Assembly (NCBI GenBank): GCA_020629715.1
Contig: JAHDCU010000009.1
Span: 178,118 to 242,117 of the forward strand
DNA length: 64,000 nucleotides
Direction of reading: 5' to 3'
Source of the DNA: Saprospiraceae bacterium
GTDB taxonomy: Bacteria; Bacteroidota; Bacteroidia; Chitinophagales; Saprospiraceae
The notes beneath the pieces were generated by a model, which ran no database searches, had not been told where the DNA came from, and saw nothing but the letters and a program-made list of their open reading frames with translations. The position numbers and the translations under genes were made by a program. This document shows positions 33,228-42,371 of the stretch, piece by piece (within the stretch, counting starts at the first letter, position 1; every line of letters starts with the position of its first letter).

Positions 33228-35207
33228 TCAATACTCTGCTAAATACTGAAGTTGCTTATCTAAACGATCTAAAGGTAAAAAGAGCTTCTCCAAATTGGCA
33301 GCAAATGGCACAGGTGTATCTAAGCTAGCGACTCGTATGATAGGTGCATCAAGATATTCAAATAGATGTTCGCTGATATATGCCGATAGCTCTCCTGCAA
33401 TACCTCCGAACAGACAGTCTTCATGTAAGAGTAGCACTTTACCTGTTTTCTCCACAGTCATTTCTATAGCTTCATAGTCAATAGGTTGAAGTGACCGAAG
33501 ATCTATAATGTCTGCGTCTAAATGGAGTCGCTCGCATGCGTCTATTGCCCAATGGACCCCCATGCCATAGGTGATGATGCTGAGCTCCTCGCCTTCTTGT
33601 ACTGTATGTGCTTTACCAATTTCAGTGGTAAAAGCTCCTTCTGATACAGGTCCTGAGATTTTCCGATACATACCTTTATGTTCAAAAAATAAGACAGGAT
33701 TTGGATCTTCAAATGCTGCTAATAATAAGCCTTTGGCATCTTGTGGATTAGAAGGATATACGACCTTAAGTCCGGGAGTATGAGTAAACCAAGCCTCTGT
33801 ATTTTGACTATGAAAAGGTCCTGCTCCTACACCACCTCCGGTGGGCATTCTGATCACCACATCACTTGGATGACCCCATCGATAATGTGATTTGGCAAGG
33901 TTATTTACAATCTGATTAAACCCACAAGTCACAAAATCGGAGAACTGCATCTCTACCATGGTTTTCATACCTCGTATGCTCGCTCCCATAGCGATGCCCA
34001 ATATGGCGCTTTCACATAAAGGAGTATTACGGACGCGTCCTTTTCCGTATTTATCTTTAAATCCATCCGTGATTTTAAATACTCCACCATAGTCTGATAT
34101 ATCTTGCCCCATAAGGACTAGCTCAGGATATGCCTGCATTGCTTCGTTTAGCCCCTCGGATATAGCATCGACAAAACGTAGTTCTTTGGTGTCAGCAGAT
34201 GGTGTCTTATCAATATGTGTATGCGGATGATAGATATCTAAAGACTCTTGCTGTTCACTAGATTCTATTGCTGATTCTTGGCCTGCGATCTCCAAATGTT
34301 CGTTGATTTCTGCCTTAATCGAAGCTCTTGTTTTTTCAATATACTTGGGGTCGATGATACCGTCATTCAAGAGCTGTTTTTCTAGCTTTTGGATTGGATC
34401 TTTCTTCGCCCATTCATCCATCAGATCTTGAGGGACATATTTGGTGCCAGATGCCTCTTCATGACCCCTCATTCTGAAGGTTTGACATTCGATTAGGTAG
34501 GGTTCTGGTTTTTTGCGGATTTGTTTGGCTATGGTATTGATTGTATCATATACTTCCAACACATCATTGCCATCTATGGTCATAGCTTTCATACCGTACC
34601 CCTTACCACGGTCTGCAAGATGCTCACATCTATACTGTTCTGATACAGGAGTAGAGAGGCCGTAGCCATTATTTTCGATCACAAAGATGACAGGCAGTTG
34701 CCATACTGCAGCTACATTGAGCGCCTCATGAAACTCTCCTTCGCTGGTTCCACCTTCACCTGTAAAAGCCAAAGCTATTTTCTTTTCTTTTCGAAGTTTA
34801 TGAGCCAGTGAAACTCCACTTGCAAGCGATAGCTGTGGTCCCAAATGAGAGATCATACCTACAATGTTATAATCAGGGGCACCCAGGTGGAAAGATCGAT
34901 CGCGACCTTTAGTAAATCCTGAACGCTTACCTTGCCATTGTGCAAAAAGCCTATGCAGAGGGATATCACGAGTCGTAAATACACCGAGATTACGATGCAT
35001 AGGAAACATCATTTCATCATCCTTGAGTGCATATGTACAACCTACAGATATGGCCTCCTGACCGATCCCAGAAAACCATTTACTGATTTTGCCTTGCCTC
35101 AGCAAAATCAGCATCTTTTCTTCAATCATTCGGGGCTTCAGCATGTAATTGTACAGCTTTCGTAGCTTGGTTTTAGAAAGAATATCGAGTGGTTTTGCCT
35201 GACTCAT
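33228..35207 (-). CDS. Fused alpha/beta E1 component of a branched-chain-type 2-oxo acid dehydrogenase
   Basis: This 659-residue fusion carries E1-alpha in residues about 1-320 (thiamine diphosphate motif GEGGTSEGEFHEALN, RMRGHEEASGTKY) and E1-beta in about 340-659 (MGQDISDYGGVFKITDGF, PLCESAILGIAMG, MPTGGGVGAGPFHSQ). It decarboxylates a 2-oxo acid, probably branched-chain 2-oxo acids or pyruvate, and passes the acyl group to lipoyl E2. The single-chain form is common in Bacteroidota. E2 and E3 genes are not in the window, so substrate choice cannot be settled. Confidence 0.92.
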   Translation of the reverse strand: MSQAKPLDILSKTKLRKLYNYMLKPRMIEEKMLILLRQGKISKWFSGIGQEAISVGCTYALKDDEMMFPMHRNLGVFTTRDIPLHRLFAQWQGKRSGFTKGRDRSFHLGAPDYNIVGMISHLGPQLSLASGVSLAHKLRKEKKIALAFTGEGGTSEGEFHEALNVAAVWQLPVIFVIENNGYGLSTPVSEQYRCEHLADRGKGYGMKAMTIDGNDVLEVYDTINTIAKQIRKKPEPYLIECQTFRMRGHEEASGTKYVPQDLMDEWAKKDPIQKLEKQLLNDGIIDPKYIEKTRASIKAEINEHLEIAGQESAIESSEQQESLDIYHPHTHIDKTPSADTKELRFVDAISEGLNEAMQAYPELVLMGQDISDYGGVFKITDGFKDKYGKGRVRNTPLCESAILGIAMGASIRGMKTMVEMQFSDFVTCGFNQIVNNLAKSHYRWGHPSDVVIRMPTGGGVGAGPFHSQNTEAWFTHTPGLKVVYPSNPQDAKGLLLAAFEDPNPVLFFEHKGMYRKISGPVSEGAFTTEIGKAHTVQEGEELSIITYGMGVHWAIDACERLHLDADIIDLRSLQPIDYEAIEMTVEKTGKVLLLHEDCLFGGIAGELSAYISEHLFEYLDAPIIRVASLDTPVPFAANLEKLFLPLDRLDKQLQYLAEY

Positions 35208-35538
35208 ATCATATAAGTATTATGGTATCAAAGATTGAAAATGAGGGTGGTATTACAAAGTGAATTAATACTATTAATATATTAGACGTTATGTCATAAG
35301 CTTTCCAGCTTAGAATAAAACACAAATATTATGGATCAGGCAGAATAGCAGTGATCAGCAAATTAACAAATTACATTTCTATGTGGTCAACTTGGCTATG
35401 GCATATCATCTTACGGTTTTTCTAGAGATCACATCGCTTCGAGCGATCAGATCTCACTCAAAAATGGACACGGATTTTACCAATCTAAAGGATAAGCGAA
35501 GATCTTCAACTTAACAACTCATTGAATGACCCAATCTC
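35208..35538. other. 331-bp intergenic gap with one hairpin
   Basis: No gene is visible. At 35425-35455 GAGATC/GATCTC and ATCGCT/AGCGAT pair around a TCG loop, giving a 12-bp stem with a 2x2 internal loop. It is not followed by a T-run on either strand, so it is not a standard terminator. The rest is unremarkable. Confidence 0.4.
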
Positions 35539-36252
35539 TTATCCAAGAATCACCGATAATATATCCAATGACTTCAAAGGCTTGAAGTATGGTAGATGTA
35601 GCTGATAGTATTCCATTAGTTTTTTCAGTAGCGCTTGTCTAGCGTTTTTGTTAGATAAAGGTTTTTGACCAGATTGCAATTGAAAAAGTAATTGACTTAG
35701 TTGAGGGTTAATACTGTATTTTGGAATACTACCTTGTGGTGCATATCTTCCTTCTTGAAGGTCAAACTCCGCTCCGTCCTGGTAGTTGGCATCGGGTTGT
35801 ATCCCTAAAAACCGAGATAGGCCAATCATATACTTCAGAGCCGTATAGCTTACTTGGTCTTCTTGATCCAAAGATTGTAAACTCTGAGCGATAAAATCAT
35901 ATAGTTCTTGATTTGACTCATGCTCTTTGATAGCATTTCGAGTGCATTCTACCATGACCGTAGCGATCGATGATTTTACGATATCTTTTTGGATCGTATT
36001 GTAGACTAGGGCCAATTTTATTTCTTTGATTCTACTAAGTTGGTGAGGCTCCTTTTCGTAGGCGATGAGGTCTACTATATTCATGATTTGATAAAGCGCA
36101 GAGTTGCTTCCTTTTTTTTGCTTTCTTACACCACTTACGATGTATGATCTTAGGCCTCGCTCTCGTGTATATGCGTCTAAGATCAAACTTGACTCTTTGT
36201 ACTTGAGAGCCTTGAGAAATATGGCTTGCGTTTTATATAGTTTGCTGGACAT
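35539..36252 (-). CDS. recO: DNA repair protein RecO
   Basis: The 237-residue protein has the RecO layout: N-terminal OB-fold (KTQAIFLKALKYKESSLILDAYTRERGLRSYIVSG) followed by a helical domain. The zinc-binding cysteines of some RecO proteins are absent, as in many Bacteroidota. RecO helps load RecA on SSB-coated DNA in the RecF pathway. A strong terminator lies 20 bp before its ATG. Confidence 0.88.
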   Translation of the reverse strand: MSSKLYKTQAIFLKALKYKESSLILDAYTRERGLRSYIVSGVRKQKKGSNSALYQIMNIVDLIAYEKEPHQLSRIKEIKLALVYNTIQKDIVKSSIATVMVECTRNAIKEHESNQELYDFIAQSLQSLDQEDQVSYTALKYMIGLSRFLGIQPDANYQDGAEFDLQEGRYAPQGSIPKYSINPQLSQLLFQLQSGQKPLSNKNARQALLKKLMEYYQLHLPYFKPLKSLDILSVILG

Positions 36253-36271
36253 GGAAAGTCTTATGCCTTAA

Positions 36272-36306
36272 AAGTAAAAAAACTCCACCTGGAAAGGTGA
36301 AGTTTT
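36272..36306 (-). terminator. Strong intrinsic terminator just before recO
   Basis: On the minus strand AAAACTTCACCT and AGGTGGAGTTTT form a 12-bp stem (one G-U) with a TTCC loop, followed by TTTACTTTT. The T-run ends about 20 nt before the recO start codon, so it either ends transcription from upstream genes or attenuates recO. Confidence 0.8.
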
Positions 36307-36380
36307 GTCATCGCTAGATTTTCGAACACTCCCTTCTATAAACTTGGATAATTCTCGGTGTTTTTATAAATGTAGTGGTA
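36272..36380 (-). ncRNA. Candidate small RNA or recO leader
   Basis: A TATATTTG -7 box on the minus strand (plus positions 36385-36392) would start a transcript near 36380 that ends at the terminator at 36272, about 108 nt. It includes AACAC/GTGTT complementarity besides the terminator stem. It could be an independent small RNA or the attenuated leader of recO. I recognise no known family. Confidence 0.3.
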
Positions 36381-36384
36381 AAGA

Positions 36385-36392
36385 CAAATATA
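36385..36392 (-). promoter_or_regulatory. Putative minus-strand -7 box (TATATTTG) upstream of recO
   Basis: The plus strand reads CAAATATA, whose complement TATATTTG matches TAnnTTTG. It lies 133 bp before recO and 86 bp before the terminator hairpin. No -33 box is obvious. Confidence 0.4.
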
Positions 36393-36543
36393 TAACGTAT
36401 AAAGACGGTTAATTGTATGTTATTAAGTCGCTAATTATACTATTGACAGTCTATTCGGTTGTTTTTTAATATTAGGTATTATGCCGATAGATATTTCACG
36501 TAGTGCTGAGCGTTCGGGACGACAATTTAAATATTAATCGGTG

Positions 36544-36837
36544 TTAGAACTCCCAGCCTTTAATTGGGGCTTGCGGGTAGCGTTTTTTAGTCTCAATACG
36601 CTGTATTTGGCGCTTCAGGATAAGTTTAGAAAGCGTATGACTAGGTTCTTCTGTATTTTGGATCGATAAGGCATGCTGTATATCACTTTCCTTGATATCT
36701 AGCCGATATAGGTAGCTAAAGAGTAGTTCGGGATCACGACTCATAAAATCTATTACCCTTGCTTCAATGACGTGAAGCATCTCATCATAGTCGGTATCTT
36801 GTCTGGATAATCCTAGGTCTTCTTCTATATCTTTCAT
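36544..36837 (-). CDS. Small conserved protein of unknown function
   Basis: The 97-residue, soluble, largely helical protein has no signal peptide. It ends in QAPIKGWEF, and a central stretch (DPELLFSYLYRLDIKESDIQHAL) suggests a compact helical fold. Its start overlaps the stop of the GH3-like gene by 4 bases, so they are translated as an operon pair. I do not assign a function. Confidence 0.7.
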   Translation of the reverse strand: MKDIEEDLGLSRQDTDYDEMLHVIEARVIDFMSRDPELLFSYLYRLDIKESDIQHALSIQNTEEPSHTLSKLILKRQIQRIETKKRYPQAPIKGWEF

Positions 36838-38357
36838 GATGCTACGTATGCCAGTATATTTTCAACGTACTCCCGATTATTAGAGAGTCGTGGTATTTTA
36901 TTTTGCACGGATAATTGTCCTTTATGAGCCATCCATTTTCTGAAAGTGCCCTTGGGTAATGTTTTTATAGTAAGTCTTTTAAGAGCCAAATCATTTTGCC
37001 GTTTAGCTTCGTAGTCGCTATTGATCTTTTGTAATTGCAGATCTAAAGTATCACAAAATAGTTCGATGTCTTCGGGTTCTTTTTCAAACTCAATCAACCA
37101 CTCATGGCCGCCTTTTTTACCACCTTGAAAATATATTGGTGCCACCGTATAGTCTGATACATTAGCAGTCATGCACTGGCAAGTATTGGCGATTGCTTGA
37201 TCAGTATTGGCTACCATCACCTCTTCGCCAAAGGCATTGATAAAATGAGTAGTACGACCGACGATTTTTATACGGTAGGGTGCTATTCTGCTAAACTTGA
37301 TCGTATCACCAGGCATATATCGCCATAGTCCGCTACTACTGGAGATGACGATCGCATAAGTATTATATACATCGACTTCAGATAGCGGTACGATCTCATC
37401 ATCCTTCAACTGATACTGATCATCTAGCGGAATAAACTCATAGAAAATATCATTGTCAAGCAGTAGCATCATGCCATCTGCATCAAAATGATCTTGTATA
37501 CCAAAGTAACCTTCTGAAGCATTATAGGCTTCCAAAAAACCAAAATCATTGGCAGGTAATAATTGCTGAAACTGTGCTCTGTATGGCTCAAATCCCACTC
37601 CGCCATGTACGAGTATCTTGGCATTAGGCCATACTTCGAGTATGTTATCTTTACCTGTATAGTCTAGTACTTTATGGAAAAATACGGATAGCCACGTGGG
37701 TACTCCGCCAAACATCACGACATTTTCTTGAGTGCAAATGTGGAGCATCTTATCCAACTTTTCCTCCATATCAGGAAGCAATGCCGTATCAAAATCAGGA
37801 GTATAAAAAGGCCTCCCGATCTTGGGCATATGATGCAACCAGATCGCCGATATATCTCCGACTATCGTCTGCGGGTATGGTAAAAACCGTTGTAAGCTAC
37901 CACCCATGACCATAGTCTTTTCAGCAAACATTTGCGACTCGGGCTTAAAGTGATACAGGATACTCATGATATCCCATGCCGCCGCAATATGGCATTTGTA
38001 TAGATTTTGCTTAGAGATAGGGATAAACTTGGATGCCCCACCTGTGGTACCTGATGATTTGGCAAACCAATTGATCACCCCGGGCCATAGTACATCGGCC
38101 TCTCCATGCATCATACGATCGATATAGGGTCGTATATCTTCGTATTGTACGAGTGGTACTTGATCTTGGAATTCACGATAACTAATGGTTTCTCTTACAC
38201 CATATTGAATGCCATAATGAGTTCGGCTAAGAGCCTTGATCAGCGCTGAGAATTGGTGCTTTTGTAAGTCTATACCATTTTGATAGTGCTGCTCGATACG
38301 CCTATACCTTTTAGAGAGGTAATATTTAACGGCCTTATTTACAGTCTGAGTAATCAT
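36834..38357 (-). CDS. GH3 auxin-responsive-promoter family protein (acyl-adenylate-forming)
   Basis: The 507-residue protein belongs to the GH3 branch of the ANL adenylating enzymes: WFAKSSGTTGGASKFIPIS (nucleotide-binding P-loop), YNASEGYFGIQ, YMPGDTIKF and GRTTHFINAFGEE. Plant GH3 enzymes conjugate acids to amino acids; the bacterial substrates are not known. Bacteroidota commonly carry one or two copies. It is first in a two-gene unit with the small protein downstream. Confidence 0.9.
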   Translation of the reverse strand: MITQTVNKAVKYYLSKRYRRIEQHYQNGIDLQKHQFSALIKALSRTHYGIQYGVRETISYREFQDQVPLVQYEDIRPYIDRMMHGEADVLWPGVINWFAKSSGTTGGASKFIPISKQNLYKCHIAAAWDIMSILYHFKPESQMFAEKTMVMGGSLQRFLPYPQTIVGDISAIWLHHMPKIGRPFYTPDFDTALLPDMEEKLDKMLHICTQENVVMFGGVPTWLSVFFHKVLDYTGKDNILEVWPNAKILVHGGVGFEPYRAQFQQLLPANDFGFLEAYNASEGYFGIQDHFDADGMMLLLDNDIFYEFIPLDDQYQLKDDEIVPLSEVDVYNTYAIVISSSSGLWRYMPGDTIKFSRIAPYRIKIVGRTTHFINAFGEEVMVANTDQAIANTCQCMTANVSDYTVAPIYFQGGKKGGHEWLIEFEKEPEDIELFCDTLDLQLQKINSDYEAKRQNDLALKRLTIKTLPKGTFRKWMAHKGQLSVQNKIPRLSNNREYVENILAYVAS

Positions 38358-38438
38358 AGTCTATCGGATCGAAAAGATAGGCAATATGAATGTAAGGATG
38401 CAAATTATAAAGGTATGAAAGTATGTGTTTCAGAGATA

Positions 38439-39985
38439 TTAAGTATTCAATTTTCCAGATCTTGATCTTTTCTTACTACTTAGATTTAAATCCAACTGCT
38501 CTAAAATATACTCCCATAACAATTCGAAATTGATGATTTCTATATCTATGGATTGCTCATCTATTTTGAAGGGCTTGCATTGTAGCTTTTTGAGTAGTTT
38601 GTTGGCATGTCGTTCTAGTCGTAAAGGATGAAAACCAATCTTAGGAATGAACATCAGCATCTTGTTAAAACAATTGGAGCGAAAAGTCTCATCATTTCGG
38701 AGGTATCTGTAACAGTATTGACTAAGTGCATCAGTCTTATCAACCATAAGATCTTGCTTGTTTTGTAATAGCAGAAAAAGTAACTGTACAATGAGCAAAG
38801 AGATATTGGACCCTCTTTTATCTGCTGTATATAAAGGTACATTATTGAGGAACTTGTTAAGCCTAAACTTTCGAGGCTCAAAATCTAGAGATTCTTTATC
38901 AATTTTCCCCATTTGCAGTAGTGCATGGAGGTAGGCTTCTTTGATTTGAAGGGATTGTTGAAAACTAACATACATTTTAATTTTCGAACTGTTTAATGAT
39001 ATAGTAATTTGGTTTAATGCTAATTCCCATTTTTTTAATGCGAGTAATACGGTCACATAAAAGTTGGAATTTCTATACCAGTTCAGGGAATCAGGAACAA
39101 TTAATGTAAAATTTTCTTCAATTATCGATAAAGCTTTTTCTGTCTGTGAAGTTGAAAAGTAAGCAGTTAATAGATCGGTGTTAAAGATGAAATCTATAAA
39201 ATTTACATGGAACGGTTTATTCTGGAAATAGCATTTTGCTTCTTTTATGATTTCAATCGCTTCTAAATAACTTTTGTTCCTTATATGATTGTAGGATACT
39301 ACTTGGTATCTGTAGTATGCAATTTTAAATGAGGCTGGTTATCTTAATAGTGGCTCTAGATAATTGGAGTACTTATTTAATGTATGTTGATTATTTGTGT
39401 TTCTAAATTTTTTCCGAACAAAAATATTTGATACATGACAATAAAATTTTTCTGCTTTTTGTTCTGCTATTCTAATTTCTTCTATTTCATCTATTTCCTG
39501 TTCGATTTGCAGGTATCTCTTATGGTTCAAGGTTATATAAGAAAATTGTTTTCTTAAATCGTAAAGAAGAAGTAGTCTTAAGTCATTAATATGATATTTC
39601 CTAGCAACTTTTAATGTTCTTTCGATAAGATTAATCCCTATTTTTTTTCCCTGTGATTTAAGATAAGTTTTATTACGCTCAAATTACGCCAAGCAATTAT
39701 TGAATTGGCCCTATGTTTTGAAATTGTACTTTTATTGGCACCAAGGGTAAATAATAGGTTACAGATGTTATTGATTAGGAGGTTTTTTAGTTTGTTGTAT
39801 TTAAATTTAGAATCTGATTCATGAGGATAAATAAACCTTGCAATTTCGATCTCATTAAAATCGCCTTTTAGAATTGTATTATAGAGTTTAAGAGCATAGG
39901 AGAGTCCAATAGCTTTCTATGAACATTATTTTTTAGATCTTCATTTTTCTCAACAAAATTGATGTCTTTAATAAGTGTATTTTGT
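38439..39985 (-). pseudogene. Decayed tandem copy of the 515-aa gene
   Basis: Read on the minus strand, the region follows the intact neighbour from near its N-terminus (TLIKDINFVEKN) to its C-terminus (FELLWEYILEQLDLNLSSKKR), but the frame is broken. I see a frame change near 39905-39920 (TAG at 39916-39918), another at an 8-base A-run (plus-strand T-run 39641-39648), and an in-frame TAA at 39339-39341. Intervening pieces align well with the intact copy (for example FLNNVPLYTADKRGSNISLLIVQLLFLL against FLNDVPIFVKDKSGVNITILIIQLLFLL). The open 3' part (205 codons from a GTG at 39056) may still look like a gene to software. Confidence 0.8.
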
Positions 39986-40078
39986 TAGACGTATTGGTCA
40001 AACTCAAAGTACCTTTAGAATACTTTTGGCACATAACTTAAGCATCCTTCAGACTTATAAAAGAGATATAGAGGGCTT

Positions 40079-41626
40079 CTAGACATCTTTTTTAATGGCC
40101 CGACCTCTCTTTTTCTTCTGCTTGAGATTGTTGTCTAGTAACTCTAAAACCAACTCCCATAATATATCAAATGGGATAATTTCTACATCAAGGTTTTGCT
40201 CATTGACTTCATAGGGTTTGGAGGCTAGTTTTTTCTCATATCTGCTAACATATCGCTTTACACGGAGTGGATGATATTCTGCTTCTGGTAGCTTGAGGAG
40301 CATTTTGATTAGGCAGTTGGCTCTAAGGTTTTCATCGTCTCTTAAGTATCTATGTGAGTATTGACTTAATGATCCCAATCGTTCTTCTATTTTTGTATAT
40401 TTTTTATCTTTTAGTAAAAAAAGAAGTTGAATGATAAGTATAGTTATATTAACACCGCTCTTATCCTTGACAAAAATAGGTACATCATTCAAAAACTTAT
40501 AAAGACGGAAGTTTATATTTTTTGTCGGTTTATATTTATTTAATTGGATTAAGAATGCTGCGAATGCAAACCGGATATTCCAAAGTTGGTATTCTCTTTG
40601 GTTTCTCTTTAGCTCATTATCTCCAAAAATTGCAATACTATTCAAACAAAAAGAATTCCAGTCTTTTTCAAGACTATTTATTAAAAGAATATATTTTGAT
40701 GCGGCAAAATAATTTAATGTCCCTTTCTGAGTTAAGCGAATAGTTTCTTGGGTAATTTTTTTAGCATCTTCAGTCCTAGCTAATCTTATTAGTGCTATTA
40801 TCTTATCTACCGTTAATAGAAATGTAGTTTTATTTGAGCTAAAATTCTTTCTTTTTAATTTTTCAATGCCCTTGTCACAGGTTTTAATACAAGCTTCGAA
40901 CTCTTCGTAAAGGCTATATAGATAGGATAAAAGAGTAAAACTCATAAATAGCAATCTGTAGGTTAATTGATCTTGATTTATGATTTGTGTTAATTTTGAT
41001 ATTGATGAATGATAATCCACCTCTTTTCTTAAAAGTTTTGTGTTCTTTATAGTCCCAGCCAAATAAGATATTCTCGAGTATAAAATTTCAATTTCAATTT
41101 CTTGTTGAACGATTAATGACCATTTTCTACACTCTTTAAGGTAATATTCATAATTTTTCTTGTCAGGAGCTATGTATGCAAAATGTTTCATAAGCTCCTT
41201 TGAAATTAAAGAGCCCAATTCAGAGATTTCATACTTATTACAAATTTGATAATTTTTGTGAGCCAAATTCATTCCTGCATCCCTACACCCAAAAAATGCT
41301 AAAATTTTCATTAAAACATATGTTCGAAGAATCGTGAGTATAGATTTTTGACGTAAGTCAGTAACCTGTGAACCGAAATCGAGAAAAAGGCAAGTATTTA
41401 GGACTTTTTGATAAAGTCGGGTTTTAACTTTTTTGAAGGCACTTGAGTTTGGCTTGTTTTGGTATAGATAACTAATGGCTTGATCTTCAGTATAGGAGTT
41501 ATTCTGTCTAATAATATCATAAAGCATCATCTGTTTAGTGGGTAGACGATTGGATGAAGTGAGTATTTGAATATTATCTATTCGTTTTCTCGATATCAAT
41601 GCTATTATATCTTTGAGGTCTTGCAT
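40079..41626 (-). CDS. 515-residue helical protein of unknown function (intact paralogue)
   Basis: The ATG at 41626 opens a 515-residue frame with no signal peptide or membrane segment. The protein is rich in Leu, Ile, Lys, Asn and Tyr and appears almost entirely helical, with spaced Leu/Tyr/Ala patterns like a TPR-type solenoid, a conserved C-terminal block (LSQYSHRYLRDDENLRANCLIKMLL) and a basic tail (KQKKKRGRAIKKDV). I do not recognise the family. It sits in an AT-rich stretch beside a decayed copy of itself, which suggests an accessory, duplicating gene. Its promoter would lie in the AT-rich 41627-41800 region. Confidence 0.75.
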   Translation of the reverse strand: MQDLKDIIALISRKRIDNIQILTSSNRLPTKQMMLYDIIRQNNSYTEDQAISYLYQNKPNSSAFKKVKTRLYQKVLNTCLFLDFGSQVTDLRQKSILTILRTYVLMKILAFFGCRDAGMNLAHKNYQICNKYEISELGSLISKELMKHFAYIAPDKKNYEYYLKECRKWSLIVQQEIEIEILYSRISYLAGTIKNTKLLRKEVDYHSSISKLTQIINQDQLTYRLLFMSFTLLSYLYSLYEEFEACIKTCDKGIEKLKRKNFSSNKTTFLLTVDKIIALIRLARTEDAKKITQETIRLTQKGTLNYFAASKYILLINSLEKDWNSFCLNSIAIFGDNELKRNQREYQLWNIRFAFAAFLIQLNKYKPTKNINFRLYKFLNDVPIFVKDKSGVNITILIIQLLFLLKDKKYTKIEERLGSLSQYSHRYLRDDENLRANCLIKMLLKLPEAEYHPLRVKRYVSRYEKKLASKPYEVNEQNLDVEIIPFDILWELVLELLDNNLKQKKKRGRAIKKDV

Positions 41627-41734
41627 GTAAGATATTGTTAATCAACATTATAAATATTGTAATACTTCTAGACTTGATGTTTAGTGCTGTCTAATATTTA
41701 AAATTTTGTAGTATTTTTTTAAAAATAAGTAAGT

Positions 41735-41742
41735 TATCTTTG
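41735..41742 (+). promoter_or_regulatory. Putative -7 box (TATCTTTG) in the non-coding region
   Basis: TATCTTTG is identical to the boxes upstream of the giant gene and rpsA. A TTTTG lies about 26 bp upstream, slightly far for a -33 element. It could drive a plus-strand transcript through the 19-codon ORF and the hairpins. Confidence 0.35.
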
Positions 41743-41902
41743 GTATGTCATGAAGATAGATAATTTATTATCTGATTTATAGAAGCTTATGATAATAATG
41801 GAGATCATTTGTTAAAATAGACGTGTCTATTTTGATGCACTTTTGTAATATTATAAAAGTGGTATAAAGTATAATTTTATGCTACACTAAAGCGATAATA
41901 TT

Positions 41903-41962
41903 ATGAATTTATTAGAATGGTTTTTAGGTTTATTTATAGGGGGAGATGAAGAAGTATTGTAG
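41903..41962 (+). CDS. Possible 19-residue hydrophobic peptide
   Basis: The ATG at 41903 and TAG at 41960 bound MNLLEWFLGLFIGGDEEVL, a 13-residue hydrophobic stretch with an acidic tail. It lies between the -7 box at 41735 and the hairpins at 42000. Size and composition recall small membrane peptides such as type I toxins, but a chance ORF is quite possible. Confidence 0.2.
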   Translation: MNLLEWFLGLFIGGDEEVL

Positions 41963-41999
41963 AGAATATCTACATTTAAAATAAAGGTGTTTTTAAAAG

Positions 42000-42110
42000 T
42001 TGGAAGAGCCGAGACCAGTGCTCGGCCATTCCAACGAAATATTTTACAAGTCTCAACTTGTAAAGGGTGTAATTATAAAGGTCTCAATGCTGATGCGTTG
42101 AGACCTTTAT
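42000..42110 (+). ncRNA. Three-hairpin candidate structured RNA
   Basis: Hairpin 1 (42000-42034): TTGGAA/TTCCAA and GCCGAG/CTCGGC with a 2x2 internal loop. Hairpin 2 (42043-42064): a perfect 9-bp stem TTTACAAGT/ACTTGTAAA with a CTCA loop. Hairpin 3 (42075-42110): a perfect 13-bp stem ATAAAGGTCTCAA/TTGAGACCTTTAT plus three further pairs, followed by TTGTTTATG. GTCTCAAC in hairpin 2 is also complementary to GTTGAGAC in hairpin 3, so the two folds compete like an antiterminator and terminator. No known family is recognised, and the strand is not certain. Confidence 0.4.
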
Positions 42111-42253
42111 TTGTTTATGTATTTATATTTCACATATTGAAAAAATACACATTATAAGGTAGTATATAGCGGATCATACCCGAAGTATGGTAGTTTATAC
42201 GCGATTTTTGACAAATGCTTGACACATAGGCTGATGCGCTGGAATAATTACTT

Positions 42254-42299
42254 TTTAGCCTGTATATTTATAATGTATTTAGCAAGATAACAGGCTAAA
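42254..42299. repeat. 10-bp perfect inverted repeat upstream of the terminator
   Basis: TTTAGCCTGT and ACAGGCTAAA are separated by 26 bp. GCTAAA in the second arm can also pair with TTTAGC at 42307-42312, so alternative folds exist, as in the module at 42000-42110. Confidence 0.5.
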
Positions 42300-42330
42300 G
42301 AGCAGGTTTAGCTAAGGGTGTAAAAAGAGT

Positions 42331-42371
42331 AAAGTCCTCAGTATCTACCGGTGCTGGGGACTTTTCTTTTA
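42331..42371. terminator. Bidirectional terminator at the 3' end of uvrA
   Basis: AAAGTCCTCAG and CTGGGGACTTT form an 11-bp stem with one G-U around a loop containing ACCGGT, followed by TTCTTTT on the plus strand and by ACTCTTTTTAC on the minus strand. It should stop uvrA transcripts and any plus-strand RNA from the hairpin region. Confidence 0.7.

Noticed and set aside
35425..35455. Terminator of the E1 dehydrogenase or recO unit
   Set aside because: The hairpin has no T-run on either strand and lies upstream of the dehydrogenase start, so termination there is unlikely.
38439..39056. Independent 205-aa gene
   Set aside because: Its sequence is the C-terminal part of the 515-aa family and the frame continues upstream past the GTG into homologous sequence up to an in-frame TAA, so it is part of a pseudogene.
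39339..39530. Independent 63-aa gene
   Set aside because: It is an internal fragment of the same decayed copy, in frame with the downstream fragment across the TAA.
42000..42110. tRNA or SRP RNA gene
   Set aside because: The hairpins do not form a cloverleaf, there is no TTCGANTC T-arm motif, and the conserved SRP apical loop sequence is absent.
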